From JANQRX01 sp963663975 (lineage in GTDB: Bacteria; Pseudomonadota; Alphaproteobacteria; Rhizobiales; Kaistiaceae): a stretch of DNA of 64,000 nt. A model generated the notes under the pieces. The model saw only the letters and a list, made by a program, of their open reading frames with translations. It had not been told where the DNA came from and made no database searches. Where the stretch lies: contig CAXXRA010000003.1 in the NCBI GenBank assembly GCA_963663975.2, forward strand, positions 70,263 to 134,262, given 5' to 3'. This document shows, in pieces, positions 35,951 to 44,817 of this stretch (positions are counted from its first letter, which is position 1; every line of letters begins with the position of its first letter). The position numbers and the translations under genes are program-made.

Positions 35951-37465
35951 ATGCTGGTTGTGGAGACGATCGCACGGATACGTCGGGATCATCTGGTGAG
36001 GGGCGTTCCGATCAAGAAGATCGCCCGGGATTTGAGGGTTTCGAAGAACACGGTGCGCAAGGTGGTGCGGGGCGATGAGACCTCGTACAGCTACGAGCGC
36101 AAGATCCAGCCGATGCCGAAGCTTGGGCCGTGGGTGGATGAGCTCGAGCGCCAGCTGGAGGCCAACGAGAAGAGGCCGCGCCGGGATCGGCTGTCTCTGC
36201 TGCGGATTCATGAAGACCTTGCGGCTCTGGGCTATGGCGGCGGCTACGACGCAGTGCGCCGCTACGCCAGGACCTGGCGTCGGCGGTGGCGGCTGTTGTC
36301 GCCGTCGCAGGGTTTTGTGCCGCTGAGCTTCGATCCCGGCGAGGCCTACCAGTTCGACTGGAGCCACGAGTACGCGCGCCTGTCGGGTGTGACGACCAAG
36401 GTGAAGGCGGCGCACATGCGGCTCTGCTACAGCCGCATGCAGCTGGTTCAGATCTTCCCGCGCGAGAGCCAGGAGATGGTGTTCGAGGCGCACGAACGGG
36501 CCTTCCACTTCTTCGGCGGGGTCTGCCGGCGGGGCATCTACGACAACATGAAGACGGCGGTGAGCATGGTCTTCGTCGGCAAGGAGCGCGCCTACAATCG
36601 GCGCTTTCTGGAGCTGTGCTCCCACCATCTGGTGGAGCCGGTGGCGTGCACTCCGGGTGCGGGCTGGGAGAAGGGGCAGGTCGAGAGGCAGGTGGGTGAC
36701 GTCCGCGGCCGCCTGTTCGTGCCCATCCCGCGGGGCCGCTCCTACGTCGAGATCAACGAGTGGCTGATGGATCGGTGTATCGAGGACGCCAAGAAGCGGC
36801 CGCATCCGACGATCGAGAGCAAGACGGTGTGGCAGGTGTTCGAGGAGGAGCGGCCCTTCTTGATGGCCTATCGCGGCCCCTTCGACGGCTTCCACGCCAC
36901 CGAGGTGGCGGTGTCCAAGACCTGTCTGGTGCGCTTCGACAACAACCACTACAGCGTCGCCGCCCGTGCCGTCGGGCGGCCGGTCGACGTGCGGGCCTAC
37001 GCCGATCGGATCGTCATCCGCCAGGACGGCGAGACCGTCGCCGAGCATCCCCGCAGCTTCGGGCGCGGCCAGGTCGCCTACGATCCGTGGCACTACGTGC
37101 CGATCCTGACGAGGAAGCCCGGCGCGCTGCGCAATGGCGCGCCCTTCAAGGGCTGGCAACTGCCCGGCGCGCTCGGCCGCATACGGGCCCGGCTGACGGG
37201 TTGCGACGACGGTGACAGGCAGTTCGTGAGGATCCTCGCGGCGGTTCAGGAGGACGGGCTGGAGGCGGTCGAGGCGGCCTGTGCCGAGGCGCTCGACTGC
37301 GGCGCCTGCAGCGCCGACGTCGAGCTCAACATCCTCGCCCGGCAGTGCCAGCCGGCACCGCCGGCGACCATCCCGACGCCCGAGGGCCTGCAGCTTCGCC
37401 ACCGGCCGGTGGCCGACTGTCAGCGCTACGATCGCCTGAGGGAGGCCGGTCATGGAGCGTCATGA
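35951..37465 (+). CDS. istA: IS21 transposase IstA
   Basis: DDE transposase of about 504 aa. N-terminal HTH (VPIKKIARDLRVSKNTVRKV, residues about 18-37), catalytic core with YQFDWSHEYARL (first Asp), RGIYDNMKTAV (second Asp) and the Glu in AGWEKGQVERQV, then the C-terminal YSVAARAVGRPVDVRAY and RILAAVQEDGLEAV segments. The ATG at 35951 follows GGTGGGGGAG; a GTG at 35942 is an alternative. It overlaps istB by 14 bp. Confidence 0.94.
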   Translation: MLVVETIARIRRDHLVRGVPIKKIARDLRVSKNTVRKVVRGDETSYSYERKIQPMPKLGPWVDELERQLEANEKRPRRDRLSLLRIHEDLAALGYGGGYDAVRRYARTWRRRWRLLSPSQGFVPLSFDPGEAYQFDWSHEYARLSGVTTKVKAAHMRLCYSRMQLVQIFPRESQEMVFEAHERAFHFFGGVCRRGIYDNMKTAVSMVFVGKERAYNRRFLELCSHHLVEPVACTPGAGWEKGQVERQVGDVRGRLFVPIPRGRSYVEINEWLMDRCIEDAKKRPHPTIESKTVWQVFEEERPFLMAYRGPFDGFHATEVAVSKTCLVRFDNNHYSVAARAVGRPVDVRAYADRIVIRQDGETVAEHPRSFGRGQVAYDPWHYVPILTRKPGALRNGAPFKGWQLPGALGRIRARLTGCDDGDRQFVRILAAVQEDGLEAVEAACAEALDCGACSADVELNILARQCQPAPPATIPTPEGLQLRHRPVADCQRYDRLREAGHGAS

Positions 37466-38180
37466 GGTGCTGGCGATGATGACGGCGTTGAAGCTCGCGG
37501 GCATGCGCGCCGCCTACGACGACATCCTTGCCGACGGGCTCAAGCGTCGTCATCCGGTGCAGCAGATCATCGGTACGCTGCTGCAGGTCGAGATCGCCGA
37601 CAAGACGGCGCGCTCGATCAAGTACCAGATGGCGTCCGCCAGGTTGCCAACGGCCAAGGAGCTGGCCGACTTCGACTTCGCCGCCTCGCCAGTCAACGAG
37701 CCCCTGATCCAGGAGCTCGCCGGCGGCGGCTTCCTGGAGGGCAAGCGCAACATCGTGCTGGTCGGCGGCACCGGCACCGGCAAGACCCATCTCGCCGTCG
37801 CCATCGCGCGCTCCTGCATCCGCAAGGGCGCCCGGGGCCGCTGCTACAACGTCGTCGACCTGGTCAACCACCTCGAGGCCGAGCTCCGCGCCGGACGCCA
37901 GGGCCGCACCGCAGATCAGCTTGTACGCCGCGACTTCGTCATCCTCGACGAACTCGGCTACCTGCCCTTCGCCCAGGCCGGCGGGCAGCTGCTCTTCCAC
38001 CTCATGAGCCGGCTCTACGAGCGCACCTCTATCGTCATCACCACCAACCTCGCCTTCGGCGAATGGCCATCCGTCTTCGGCGACCCCAAGATGACCACAG
38101 CCCTGCTCGACCGTCTCACCCATCATTGCGAGATCATCGAGACCGGCAACGAGAGCTGGCGCTTCAAGAACCGCTCCTGA
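37452..38180 (+). CDS. istB: IS21 helper ATPase IstB
   Basis: AAA+ ATPase of 242 aa that regulates IstA during transposition. Walker A is VGGTGTGKTHLA (about residues 99-110), Walker B is FVILDELGYLPF, and sensor motif ITTNLAFGEW follows. The N-terminal helical domain (MTALKLAGMRAAYDDIL) is normal. The start overlaps the end of istA. Both genes look functional. Confidence 0.95.
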   Translation: MERHEVLAMMTALKLAGMRAAYDDILADGLKRRHPVQQIIGTLLQVEIADKTARSIKYQMASARLPTAKELADFDFAASPVNEPLIQELAGGGFLEGKRNIVLVGGTGTGKTHLAVAIARSCIRKGARGRCYNVVDLVNHLEAELRAGRQGRTADQLVRRDFVILDELGYLPFAQAGGQLLFHLMSRLYERTSIVITTNLAFGEWPSVFGDPKMTTALLDRLTHHCEIIETGNESWRFKNRS

Positions 38181-38327
38181 GCCGCCGCCGGCCGTGCCTG
38201 CGGCCCGGTTGCCCCGGTGGGTCAACAGGTACCCCCCCTATTGACTACCGGGACAACCTCCGCCGTGCCGCTCAGGGGAGTCAATTTTGCACGCCGATCG
38301 GGGGTCAATATTGAAAGCCGTTTGACA

Positions 38328-38662
38328 CCCACCACTTATCGCAAGCGCGAGATTTCAAAGTGACCCACCACCAAAACGCCCAATGTTTTCAATGCCCGGG
38401 TTGGAACCCGGTCTCGCCCGCCCGAGCGAACGACATTCGAACTTCGGAATTCCGAAAATCCTCTAACCTATTGAATTATATACGGTCTGAAATCCCGTAC
38501 CGAATCGGCGCAGTCAACAGTCGCGGAGAATATCGGCGGAGAGAGAGCGGATTCGGGACGAAACGCGGGACCGTCGGTCAACGGTCGCCGGCCGAAACCC
38601 GCGCGGATGCTGGGCCATTTGGCGCCGCCCGGCGCGGCGGGAGAAAGTTGGGACGTGAGGTT
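38328..38662. other. Intergenic region between IS21 and tRNA-Ser
   Basis: 335 bp without a supported gene. It contains a short perfect hairpin, CCGGGTT-GG-AACCCGG (around 38398-38413), and an AT-rich patch at 38440-38490. No copy of the tRNA 3' end that could serve as an att site was noticed. Confidence 0.45.
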
Positions 38663-38753
38663 TGGCGGAGAGGATGGGATTCGAACCCACGATACGCTTT
38701 TGACGTATACTCCCTTAGCAGGGGAGCGCCTTCAACCGCTCGGCCACCTCTCC
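38663..38753 (-). tRNA. tRNA-Ser (GCU anticodon)
   Basis: 91-nt class II tRNA on the minus strand. It begins GGAGAGGTGGCCGAGCGG, has the anticodon arm CTCCC-CTGCTAA-GGGAG with anticodon GCT, a long variable arm (TATACGTC/ GCGTAT), the T arm GTGGGTTCGAATCCCAT and an encoded CCA end. It lies at the right edge of the mobile-element-rich region. Confidence 0.96.
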
Positions 38754-38924
38754 ACCACCGGGCATAGCCGAGCAGGCGGGGTGCGATCAAGCGAAATGCA
38801 GGTTGGATGTCAAAAACAGGCGTTCGCGGGGCCGTCGGAAGCGCTGTTTCAGCGATGACCACGGTCCGGCGCCGGAACCGCCAAAATTGCGCCTGCAGCG
38901 ATTCCGCGTTATCCGACCAGATCC

Positions 38925-41213
38925 ATGAACTGGCAGAGATGGTTTCGCCCTGGTCTGGTCGTCACGGTCGTGCTGGCCGTGGTCGCGATTGCGTTTCGCG
39001 GCGGTTTGATCGCCGACGACGTCCAATCTCGCGTCCAAGCCCAATTGATGGCCCAGGGAATGGATTGGGCCACAACCGATGGTGCGTGGCGCGAGGTGAC
39101 CATCACCGGCATCGCTCCCTCCCAAACCGCACAGGCACTTGCGGTTGATACCGCAAGCCGGGTGCCCGGAGTCAGGGCGGTCATCGATCGCAGCAACCTG
39201 CTTCCCCTGCAGTCACCCTTTGTCTGGACCGCGCGCAAAACCGGACCGCTGGTCGAATTGACCGGATACGTGCCCTCCGAAGGCGTACGTGCCGCGATGC
39301 TTGCCGAGGCACGAAGGGCATTTCCAGCCAACGAAATTCGCGCGGACCTTGAACTCGCCAGGGGTGCCCCGCCGGCCTTTACGACCGCGGTGGCGTTTGC
39401 GCTCGGCCGCCTGAGCGGGCTCGCGGACGGCCTGGTGGCGCTCAATGATGCCACGCTGGCGGTCTCCGGCACGGCGCTCGACGCTGCCGCACTGGCTGAG
39501 GCCCGCCAGGCGTTCGCCACCGCCGTTCCGGCGGAGCTGACGGTTGGCCCGGTCGAAATCCTGCCGGCACGTGCAGACCGCTTCGTATGGTCGGCCGGGG
39601 TCGAGGGCGAGACGGCCGTGGTGTCCGGATTCATTCCCAATGATGTCGTTCGCGACATGGTCGCCCTTCAGGTTGGCGAAGCGCTGCCCGGAAAGAGCGT
39701 CAGTGATCAGATGGTGGTTGCTTCAGGCGAGCCGGAAGGCTTCATCGACGCGGTCGACTTTGCCATCACTGCGCTGACGCGGCTCGAAACCGGAGGGGTG
39801 ACCCTGGACGAATTGGCGCTCGACATCGCCGGAACGGCCAGGAGCGTCGATGACTATGAAAACCTGCTGAGCCAGGTCGGCGGCAACCTTCCGGCCGGCA
39901 TGAGCGTGGTGGCGGCAGAAGTGACGCCGGCGACGGTCTCCGATTACGGATGGCGGGGGCGGGTCAACGCCGATGGTGCGGTTCTGACGGGATACGTCGC
40001 CTCACTCGAAGATCAGCGCAATCTGGTCGATGCGGCTCGAGCATTGTTCGCCGGGCGGGCGCTGCGCAGCCAGGTGCGGGTCGCCCGCGGCGGACCGCCA
40101 ATCGACTGGATTGGCGGTGTGGATTTTGCACTGCGCGAACTGGCCCGCCTGGCGCGCGGATCGGTGTCGATCGATCACAACGCCGCTTATGCGATCGAGG
40201 GCGAGGCGCTGAGTTCGGACGACTATCGGGCGATCACCGATGTCACGAGGGGCACGCTCCCGGCGAGCCTCAGCCTCAGCCAACTGTCCGTGGCAGCGCC
40301 GGTGGCGGACACCTATCGGCTGTTCGCCGAGCGCGACGGCGATACCCTGGTGATCACCGGATCGGTTGCCGATCGGACGCGACATGGAGAGGTTCTCACG
40401 CTGGCCGGAAGGATGTTCGTCGGCATGAGGATTGCCGACAGGACCGAGTTCGCCAGCGGCGCGCCGGACGGGTTCTTCCAGACTGTCGAAGTGGGTTTTC
40501 GTGCGCTCAGCCGGATGACCGGTGGTCGATTCAGGCTGATCGACAGCGCCCTGGACATCACCGGTTTCACCACCCATGAGGGCGCGTGGCGGGATATCGG
40601 TGCGGCGTTGGAAAACCGGCTTCCAAACGGATATGAGCTGGTCAGCGACATCAACGTCCTGCAACGGCCGCAGCTGCTGAGCGCCGAAGCCTGCAGCGCG
40701 GCGCTCACCGAGGCGGTCGTCAAGGGCCGCCTGGAGTTCGTTGGCACCAGTTCAGAAATGTCCCGCGAGAGCCTGGCTACGCTCGACCGCATCGCGTGGA
40801 CCATCGCACGATGCCCTGAAACCACGATCGAGATCGGCGTTCACAGCGACTCCGATGGATCGCGATCGGCCAACCAACGCCGCACGCTGGCGCGGGCCGA
40901 AACCATTGAGGATTTCATGATCGATGCCGGGATCCGCCGCGAACGGCTAACCGCGGTCGGCCATGGGGAGGCGCAGCCGGTTGCGAGCAACGCAACGGCT
41001 CAGGGGAAGGCAGCCAATCGCCGGATCGAATTTGCCCTCGCGGTTCCCGAGCCTCCACCGCAACCGGCCGTGGTGACCGATCAACCGGCGGAACCTGGGC
41101 AGCCGTCCCAAGATTCGCCACGTGAGGATGGTATCGACCCGTCTGAAACATCCATTGCGGCTGAACCGCCGGCCGAGGATGAGACCGAGACGGGTGAGGT
41201 TGCGGCGCCTTAG
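38925..41213 (+). CDS. OmpA-family protein with BON-like repeats
   Basis: 762-aa envelope protein. One N-terminal membrane helix (LVVTVVLAVVAIAFRGGLI, about residues 11-29) is followed by five or so repeats of about 110 residues. Each has a BON-like pattern such as VELTGYVPSEGVRAAMLAEA, VSGFIPNDVVRDMVALQV, LTGYVASLEDQRNLVDAA and ITGSVADRTRHGEVLTLA. The C-terminal OmpA domain (about 590-710) has IGVHSDSDGSRSANQRR and GHGEAQPVASNATAQGKAAN, which should bind peptidoglycan. A Pro/Glu-rich tail ends the protein. The TAG stop is the boundary of repeat copy C. It probably forms a unit with the two small genes after that repeat. Confidence 0.85.
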   Translation: MNWQRWFRPGLVVTVVLAVVAIAFRGGLIADDVQSRVQAQLMAQGMDWATTDGAWREVTITGIAPSQTAQALAVDTASRVPGVRAVIDRSNLLPLQSPFVWTARKTGPLVELTGYVPSEGVRAAMLAEARRAFPANEIRADLELARGAPPAFTTAVAFALGRLSGLADGLVALNDATLAVSGTALDAAALAEARQAFATAVPAELTVGPVEILPARADRFVWSAGVEGETAVVSGFIPNDVVRDMVALQVGEALPGKSVSDQMVVASGEPEGFIDAVDFAITALTRLETGGVTLDELALDIAGTARSVDDYENLLSQVGGNLPAGMSVVAAEVTPATVSDYGWRGRVNADGAVLTGYVASLEDQRNLVDAARALFAGRALRSQVRVARGGPPIDWIGGVDFALRELARLARGSVSIDHNAAYAIEGEALSSDDYRAITDVTRGTLPASLSLSQLSVAAPVADTYRLFAERDGDTLVITGSVADRTRHGEVLTLAGRMFVGMRIADRTEFASGAPDGFFQTVEVGFRALSRMTGGRFRLIDSALDITGFTTHEGAWRDIGAALENRLPNGYELVSDINVLQRPQLLSAEACSAALTEAVVKGRLEFVGTSSEMSRESLATLDRIAWTIARCPETTIEIGVHSDSDGSRSANQRRTLARAETIEDFMIDAGIRRERLTAVGHGEAQPVASNATAQGKAANRRIEFALAVPEPPPQPAVVTDQPAEPGQPSQDSPREDGIDPSETSIAAEPPAEDETETGEVAAP

Positions 41214-41481
41214 AGCCCTTTCGACCAACTCTGAGCCATTCTGACGGAGCGATTTTGTGACAAGGTCAAGTCAAGGCTCGATGAGCGTATCTGGATACGG
41301 TCGAGAGACATCACGCGGGAATTGGCGCAAAATAGTCCGTCCCTTCGGGTTTCCGATTGGCGGGCACCCAACGCCGAACCAATCTCGAACGATGCGGTGG
41401 CATCGCCCATCGATCGTTTCGACGATGTTCGCCTCGCCGATCGCGAAACAGAATTGACCCAGAGTTGGTCGAAAGGGCTCT
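41211..41481. repeat. TA-flanked palindromic repeat, copy C (MITE-like)
   Basis: 271-bp long-form copy, starting TAGAGCCCTTTCGACCAA and ending TTGGTCGAAAGGGCTCT. The right flank is G instead of A, the only copy with a changed right boundary. It separates the OmpA-like gene from the small membrane gene, and its left TA belongs to the OmpA stop codon. Confidence 0.9.
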
Positions 41482-41494
41482 GGGGGGTAGGTCG

Positions 41495-41635
41495 ATGCTT
41501 TACGTGATGACGAGTTACTGGCCATTCCTGGTGGTGTCGCTGCTGGTCGGTGCCGCGGTCGGGTGGTGGTTCCAGAGCCCGCGAAGCGTGGACAGCATCA
41601 CCGCCTGGCTTGAGCGAGGTCCGGAGGGGCGATGA
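41495..41635 (+). CDS. Small single-pass membrane protein
   Basis: 46-aa protein: one helix (YWPFLVVSLLVGAAVGWWF, about residues 8-26), then a short polar tail. The ATG at 41495 is preceded by GGGGGGTAGG. Its TGA overlaps the ATG of the next gene (ATGA), so both are made together. It is probably a partner of the neighbouring envelope proteins; no family is recognised. Confidence 0.7.
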   Translation: MLYVMTSYWPFLVVSLLVGAAVGWWFQSPRSVDSITAWLERGPEGR

Positions 41636-42429
41636 TCGTCCACTTCCTCGAGGTCTGGGCGCTGATGGCGGCCGCCTTTGCCATAGGCTCCCTGATCGGC
41701 GCGCTGGCCTACGAATTGCTGGCTCAATCACCGGTGGGCGGCGCCCAGCTGGCGGTGGCGGAGGTTGTCGGCAAGGCTACCGACCGCCTGAAGGAACGCA
41801 TGGGTATCGATCCGACATGGCGCGAATACAGCCGGATTCCCGGAGCGGTCATCCCGCCGGAACGGGGTGAGCCTTTCGATGATCAGGTGGAGCGGCGGGA
41901 ACGCCCCCTGGCCCCGCCGCGGACGGAACGGCCGTACGAGCCACCTGCGTTTGATCCGGAAAATGATGCCGAGGCGCCCTATCCGATCGCCCTTGAACCC
42001 GTCGACATCTCGCTCCCCGAAGGGGTGCTGCCCATGCGCCCGGCAGGGCTGACCGAACCCAGGCGCGGGGTCCCCGACAACCTGCAGAAGATCATGGGAA
42101 TCGGCAAGAAAAACGAAAAGGTGCTCAACTCGCTGGGCATTTTTCATTTTGGCCAGATCGCTGCGTGGACGCCGGCGGAGATGGCGTGGATCGGCCAACG
42201 CATCGCCTTCCCCGAGCGGATCGAGTGGGACGACTGGATCGGTCAGGCGGTTGTCCTGGCCAGCGGCGGCGGCGTGGATATCTCAAAATCGGAAGAGCCG
42301 ACGCCTCGCGACACGCTGTTTGTCGACGATGAAGACGCTGAGGACGACCCCGAGCCGTCGCCACGCGACGACGACGATTTCGATGACGATGATGATCCGG
42401 AACAGGATTTTGACGACGATTTTCGATGA
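41632..42429 (+). CDS. Membrane-anchored HhH-domain protein with acidic tail
   Basis: 265-aa protein. An N-terminal helix (WALMAAAFAIGSLIGALAY, residues about 9-27) is followed by a Pro/Glu-rich linker. A helix-hairpin-helix domain lies at about 150-200 (LQKIMGIGKKNEKVLNSLGI, FGQIAAWTPAEMAWI). The last 50 residues are almost entirely Asp, Glu and Pro. The HhH form is the one found as a C-terminal domain in some alphaproteobacterial NuoE and ribosomal L21 proteins, so it may bind nucleic acid or act as a protein contact. Genes of this kind follow OmpA/BON genes elsewhere in the Rhizobiales; the role is unknown. Confidence 0.75.
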   Translation: MIVHFLEVWALMAAAFAIGSLIGALAYELLAQSPVGGAQLAVAEVVGKATDRLKERMGIDPTWREYSRIPGAVIPPERGEPFDDQVERRERPLAPPRTERPYEPPAFDPENDAEAPYPIALEPVDISLPEGVLPMRPAGLTEPRRGVPDNLQKIMGIGKKNEKVLNSLGIFHFGQIAAWTPAEMAWIGQRIAFPERIEWDDWIGQAVVLASGGGVDISKSEEPTPRDTLFVDDEDAEDDPEPSPRDDDDFDDDDDPEQDFDDDFR

Positions 42430-42471
42430 GGTCGAGGCGAGCCAGCCCAATGGCGGCCGTTGACGGCCCTC

Positions 42472-42759
42472 AGAGTCTTTTCGACCAACTCTGGGTCAAT
42501 TCTGTTCCCGATTGCGGAGACGATCCGGCGTCGAAACTCTTCGACGGGCGATGCCCCTGCATCGTTCTAGATTGGTTCGGCCCAGATTCGTCAAACGGGG
42601 GGCGCCCGCCAATCGGGATCCCGAAGGGACGGGCGATTTTGCACCAATTCCTGCGCCAAGCTCCTCGACCGTATGCAGATACGCTCATTCGGACCTTCAC
42701 TTGATCTTGTCACAAAATCGCTCCGTCAGAATGGCTCAGAGTTGGTCGAAAGGGCTCTA
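42472..42759. repeat. TA-flanked palindromic repeat, copy D (MITE-like)
   Basis: 288-bp long-form copy in the same orientation as copy A. It starts AGAGTCTTTTCGACCAA and ends TTGGTCGAAAGGGCTCTA. An IS481 element is inserted right at its right boundary: the 6-bp target duplication TCTAGT consists mostly of the repeat's own end. Before that, its right TA would have been the stop codon of the hydrolase gene. Confidence 0.88.
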
Positions 42760-42761
42760 GT

Positions 42762-43808
42762 TGTGAATTTTCAGGACGTTGTCCATTCGGTCCTGTCGAG
42801 AGAAGCTGATGTCAGCCAACGTCAGTGATTCTCCGGAGGACCGAATGGACGTTCACCAGAATGCCCATCTTACGCCGAAAGGTCGAGAGGCCATGGTTCG
42901 CGCCGTCATGGATGAGGCCATGACGAAGGCTCAGGCCGCACGCCGTTTCAAGACAACGGCCAAGACCGTCGCCAAGTGGTTGGGCCGGTTCCGCGCGGAG
43001 GGCATTGCCGGGCTTGCCGACCGGTCCTCCAGGCCCCATTCCTCGCCAAGCCAAACGCCTTGGGCCACCGGCGAAGCGGTCGAGGTCTTGCGCCGGGCTC
43101 GTTGCACGCAGGACCACATCGCCCAGGAACTCGGCCTCAGCCGGGCGACCGTCAGCCGTATTCTCAAGCGGCGTGGCCTCAGCCTGTTGTCCGCCCTCGA
43201 GCCCAACCAGCCACGCCCGCGCTATGAGCGCGAAACGCCAGGCGAAATCATCCATATGGACATCAAGAAGCTCGGTCGCTTCAATCGTGTCGGCCATCGC
43301 ATCACCGGCGATCGCAGGCGCCAGAGCAACCAGCGCCATAACGGCACCGCGCCCGGTTGGGAGTATGTCCACGTCGCCATCGACGACCATTCCCGCATCG
43401 GCTTTGCCGACATCTTCCCGAACGAGAAAAAGGAAAGCGCCGTGGCCTTCCTCGAAGCCGCCGTAACCTACTTTGCCACCCTCGGCGTTACCATCACCCG
43501 CGTCATGACCGACAATGGATCATGCTACAGATCCAAGGCCTTCCGCGATGCCTGCCGAAGGCTCACCATCAAGCATATCCGCACCAAACCCTACACGCCT
43601 CAGACCAACGGCAAGGCCGAACGCTTCATCCAGACAATGTTGCGAGAATGGGCCTACGCAACCGAATTCCACAACTCAGACCAGCGAAAAGCAGATCTGC
43701 CGAAATGGCAGCACCGCTACAACTGGCATCGACCCCATGCCAGCCTCAATCGACAAACACCAATCAGCCGACTCGGCCTGAACCGGGACAACCTGTTGAA
43801 GCTTCACA
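42762..43808 (+). mobile_element. IS481-family insertion sequence
   Basis: 1047-bp element. The ends are TGTGAATTTTCAGGACGTTG at 42762 and, inverted, TGTGAAGCTTCAACAGGTTG at 43808. Direct repeats TCTAGT flank it at 42756-42761 and 43809-43814. One transposase gene fills the element. Confidence 0.9.
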
Positions 43809-43813
43809 TCTAG
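42845..43813 (+). CDS. IS481-family transposase
   Basis: DDE transposase of 322 aa. N-terminal HTH units (AQAARRFKTTAKTVAKWLGR; ARCTQDHIAQELGLSRATVS), then the integrase core with HMDIKKLGRF (first Asp), VAIDDHSRIGFADIF, MTDNGSCYRSKAF (second Asp) and QTNGKAERFIQTMLREW (Glu). The start ATG at 42845 follows CCGGAGGACC. The TAG stop at 43811-43813 lies outside the element, in the right target repeat: the gene has no stop codon of its own here. It looks intact. Confidence 0.93.
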   Translation: MDVHQNAHLTPKGREAMVRAVMDEAMTKAQAARRFKTTAKTVAKWLGRFRAEGIAGLADRSSRPHSSPSQTPWATGEAVEVLRRARCTQDHIAQELGLSRATVSRILKRRGLSLLSALEPNQPRPRYERETPGEIIHMDIKKLGRFNRVGHRITGDRRRQSNQRHNGTAPGWEYVHVAIDDHSRIGFADIFPNEKKESAVAFLEAAVTYFATLGVTITRVMTDNGSCYRSKAFRDACRRLTIKHIRTKPYTPQTNGKAERFIQTMLREWAYATEFHNSDQRKADLPKWQHRYNWHRPHASLNRQTPISRLGLNRDNLLKLHI

Positions 43814-44808
43814 TCGGGCGGCGGCTCGCTCGTCGCATCCAGGTCGAATGTCTCAGCCACACGAGGCAAGATGGCGTGGTCGGGAGGCTGGCCGCCTTCA
43901 AGGCCGGTGATGAAAGAGGATATCCGATTGAGAAGCTGGCCACCGCGGATCAGCGGACAATGGCCCTCGCCAGCGACCGTGACCGCGTCCATCTGCGGGT
44001 GCCGTTCGGCCATGGCCGACATCGTCTCCTGCGACAACAGATCGGAATTTTCTCCCCGAACGACCATCAGCCGGGTCGCCACCAGCGCGTCAAACTCCTG
44101 CCACATATCGGGCACCGGTCGGTCGAATTCGATCCCGGCCAGCGTCTCGGCAAGCTTGGGATCGTAGTCGCCGGCCGGCGTGCCGTCATCGTCGCGGAAC
44201 GTCAATTGCGCGAATTGGCGCCAGTCGGCCTGGTGCCAGGACGGAAAGCAGCTGCCGTGCAATCTGCGCAGGATTTCGGCCGCGTCATCCCAGTCGTTCG
44301 GCGGCGGAATGCGGCCGACATAGGATTTGATACGCGCCAGCCCGAGCGGCTCGATCACCGGTCCAATGTCGACCAGAACCAGGCCAGCGACGCAGCCAGG
44401 GCGGTCAGTGGCCATGAACATGCCGATGATGCCGCCGCGGGAGGCGCCGACGATGACCGCCCGTGGAATCCCCAGAGCCGCCATGACGGTGTAAACGTCG
44501 CCCATCTCGATGAACGGATTGTAGTTTTCTACATTGTCGTCCCATTGGGAACGCGCGCGTCCGCGGTAGTTCGGGCACACGACGCGACGGGGCCGGTGAC
44601 GATGGCCCGACAAATGGTGGGCGAGGTCGTGAAAATCGCGATGGGAGCGGGTCAATCCCGGCAGGCACATCACCGGGGTCCAGGACGACAGCGGATCGCC
44701 ATAGTCGCGGGCATGCAGGCGCAACCCATCATGGCTGACGATGAACCGGTCCCGGGGGGGAGGCGATTCGCCGCGCTGTTCGGCGTCGCCGAAACCGTCC
44801 TGGCTCAA
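43810..44808 (-). CDS. Alpha/beta hydrolase
   Basis: 332-aa hydrolase of the alpha/beta fold. Oxyanion region CLPGLTRSHRDF, nucleophile elbow VGASRGGIIG (Ser about residue 123), acid region VVRGENSDLLS and catalytic His in VAGEGHCPLI. It belongs to the epoxide-hydrolase/esterase-like group; substrate unknown. The TAG stop is made by CTAG from the right target repeat of IS481, ultimately from repeat copy D. It is 9 bp downstream of the lytic transglycosylase gene, same strand. Confidence 0.88.
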   Translation of the reverse strand: MSQDGFGDAEQRGESPPPRDRFIVSHDGLRLHARDYGDPLSSWTPVMCLPGLTRSHRDFHDLAHHLSGHRHRPRRVVCPNYRGRARSQWDDNVENYNPFIEMGDVYTVMAALGIPRAVIVGASRGGIIGMFMATDRPGCVAGLVLVDIGPVIEPLGLARIKSYVGRIPPPNDWDDAAEILRRLHGSCFPSWHQADWRQFAQLTFRDDDGTPAGDYDPKLAETLAGIEFDRPVPDMWQEFDALVATRLMVVRGENSDLLSQETMSAMAERHPQMDAVTVAGEGHCPLIRGGQLLNRISSFITGLEGGQPPDHAILPRVAETFDLDATSEPPPD

Positions 44809-44817
44809 ATGGTTTGC

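Larger units (their letters stand above)
35835..38327 (+). mobile_element. IS21-family insertion sequence
   Basis: 2.49-kb element with istA and istB. The left end starts TGTTGATCGGCGTGGAATAT and contains inner repeats (ATTGACCCCC twice). The right end, inverted, reads TGTCAAACGGCTTTCAATAT. The ends agree mainly in TGT, CGGC and AATATTGACCC. No target duplication is visible at the flanks, so one side has probably been altered by recombination. A remnant of the same family is at 26307-26465. Confidence 0.85.

Noticed and set aside
35912..37453. A 513-codon minus-strand frame opposite istA
   Set aside because: Shadow of the GC-rich istA gene; no motif.
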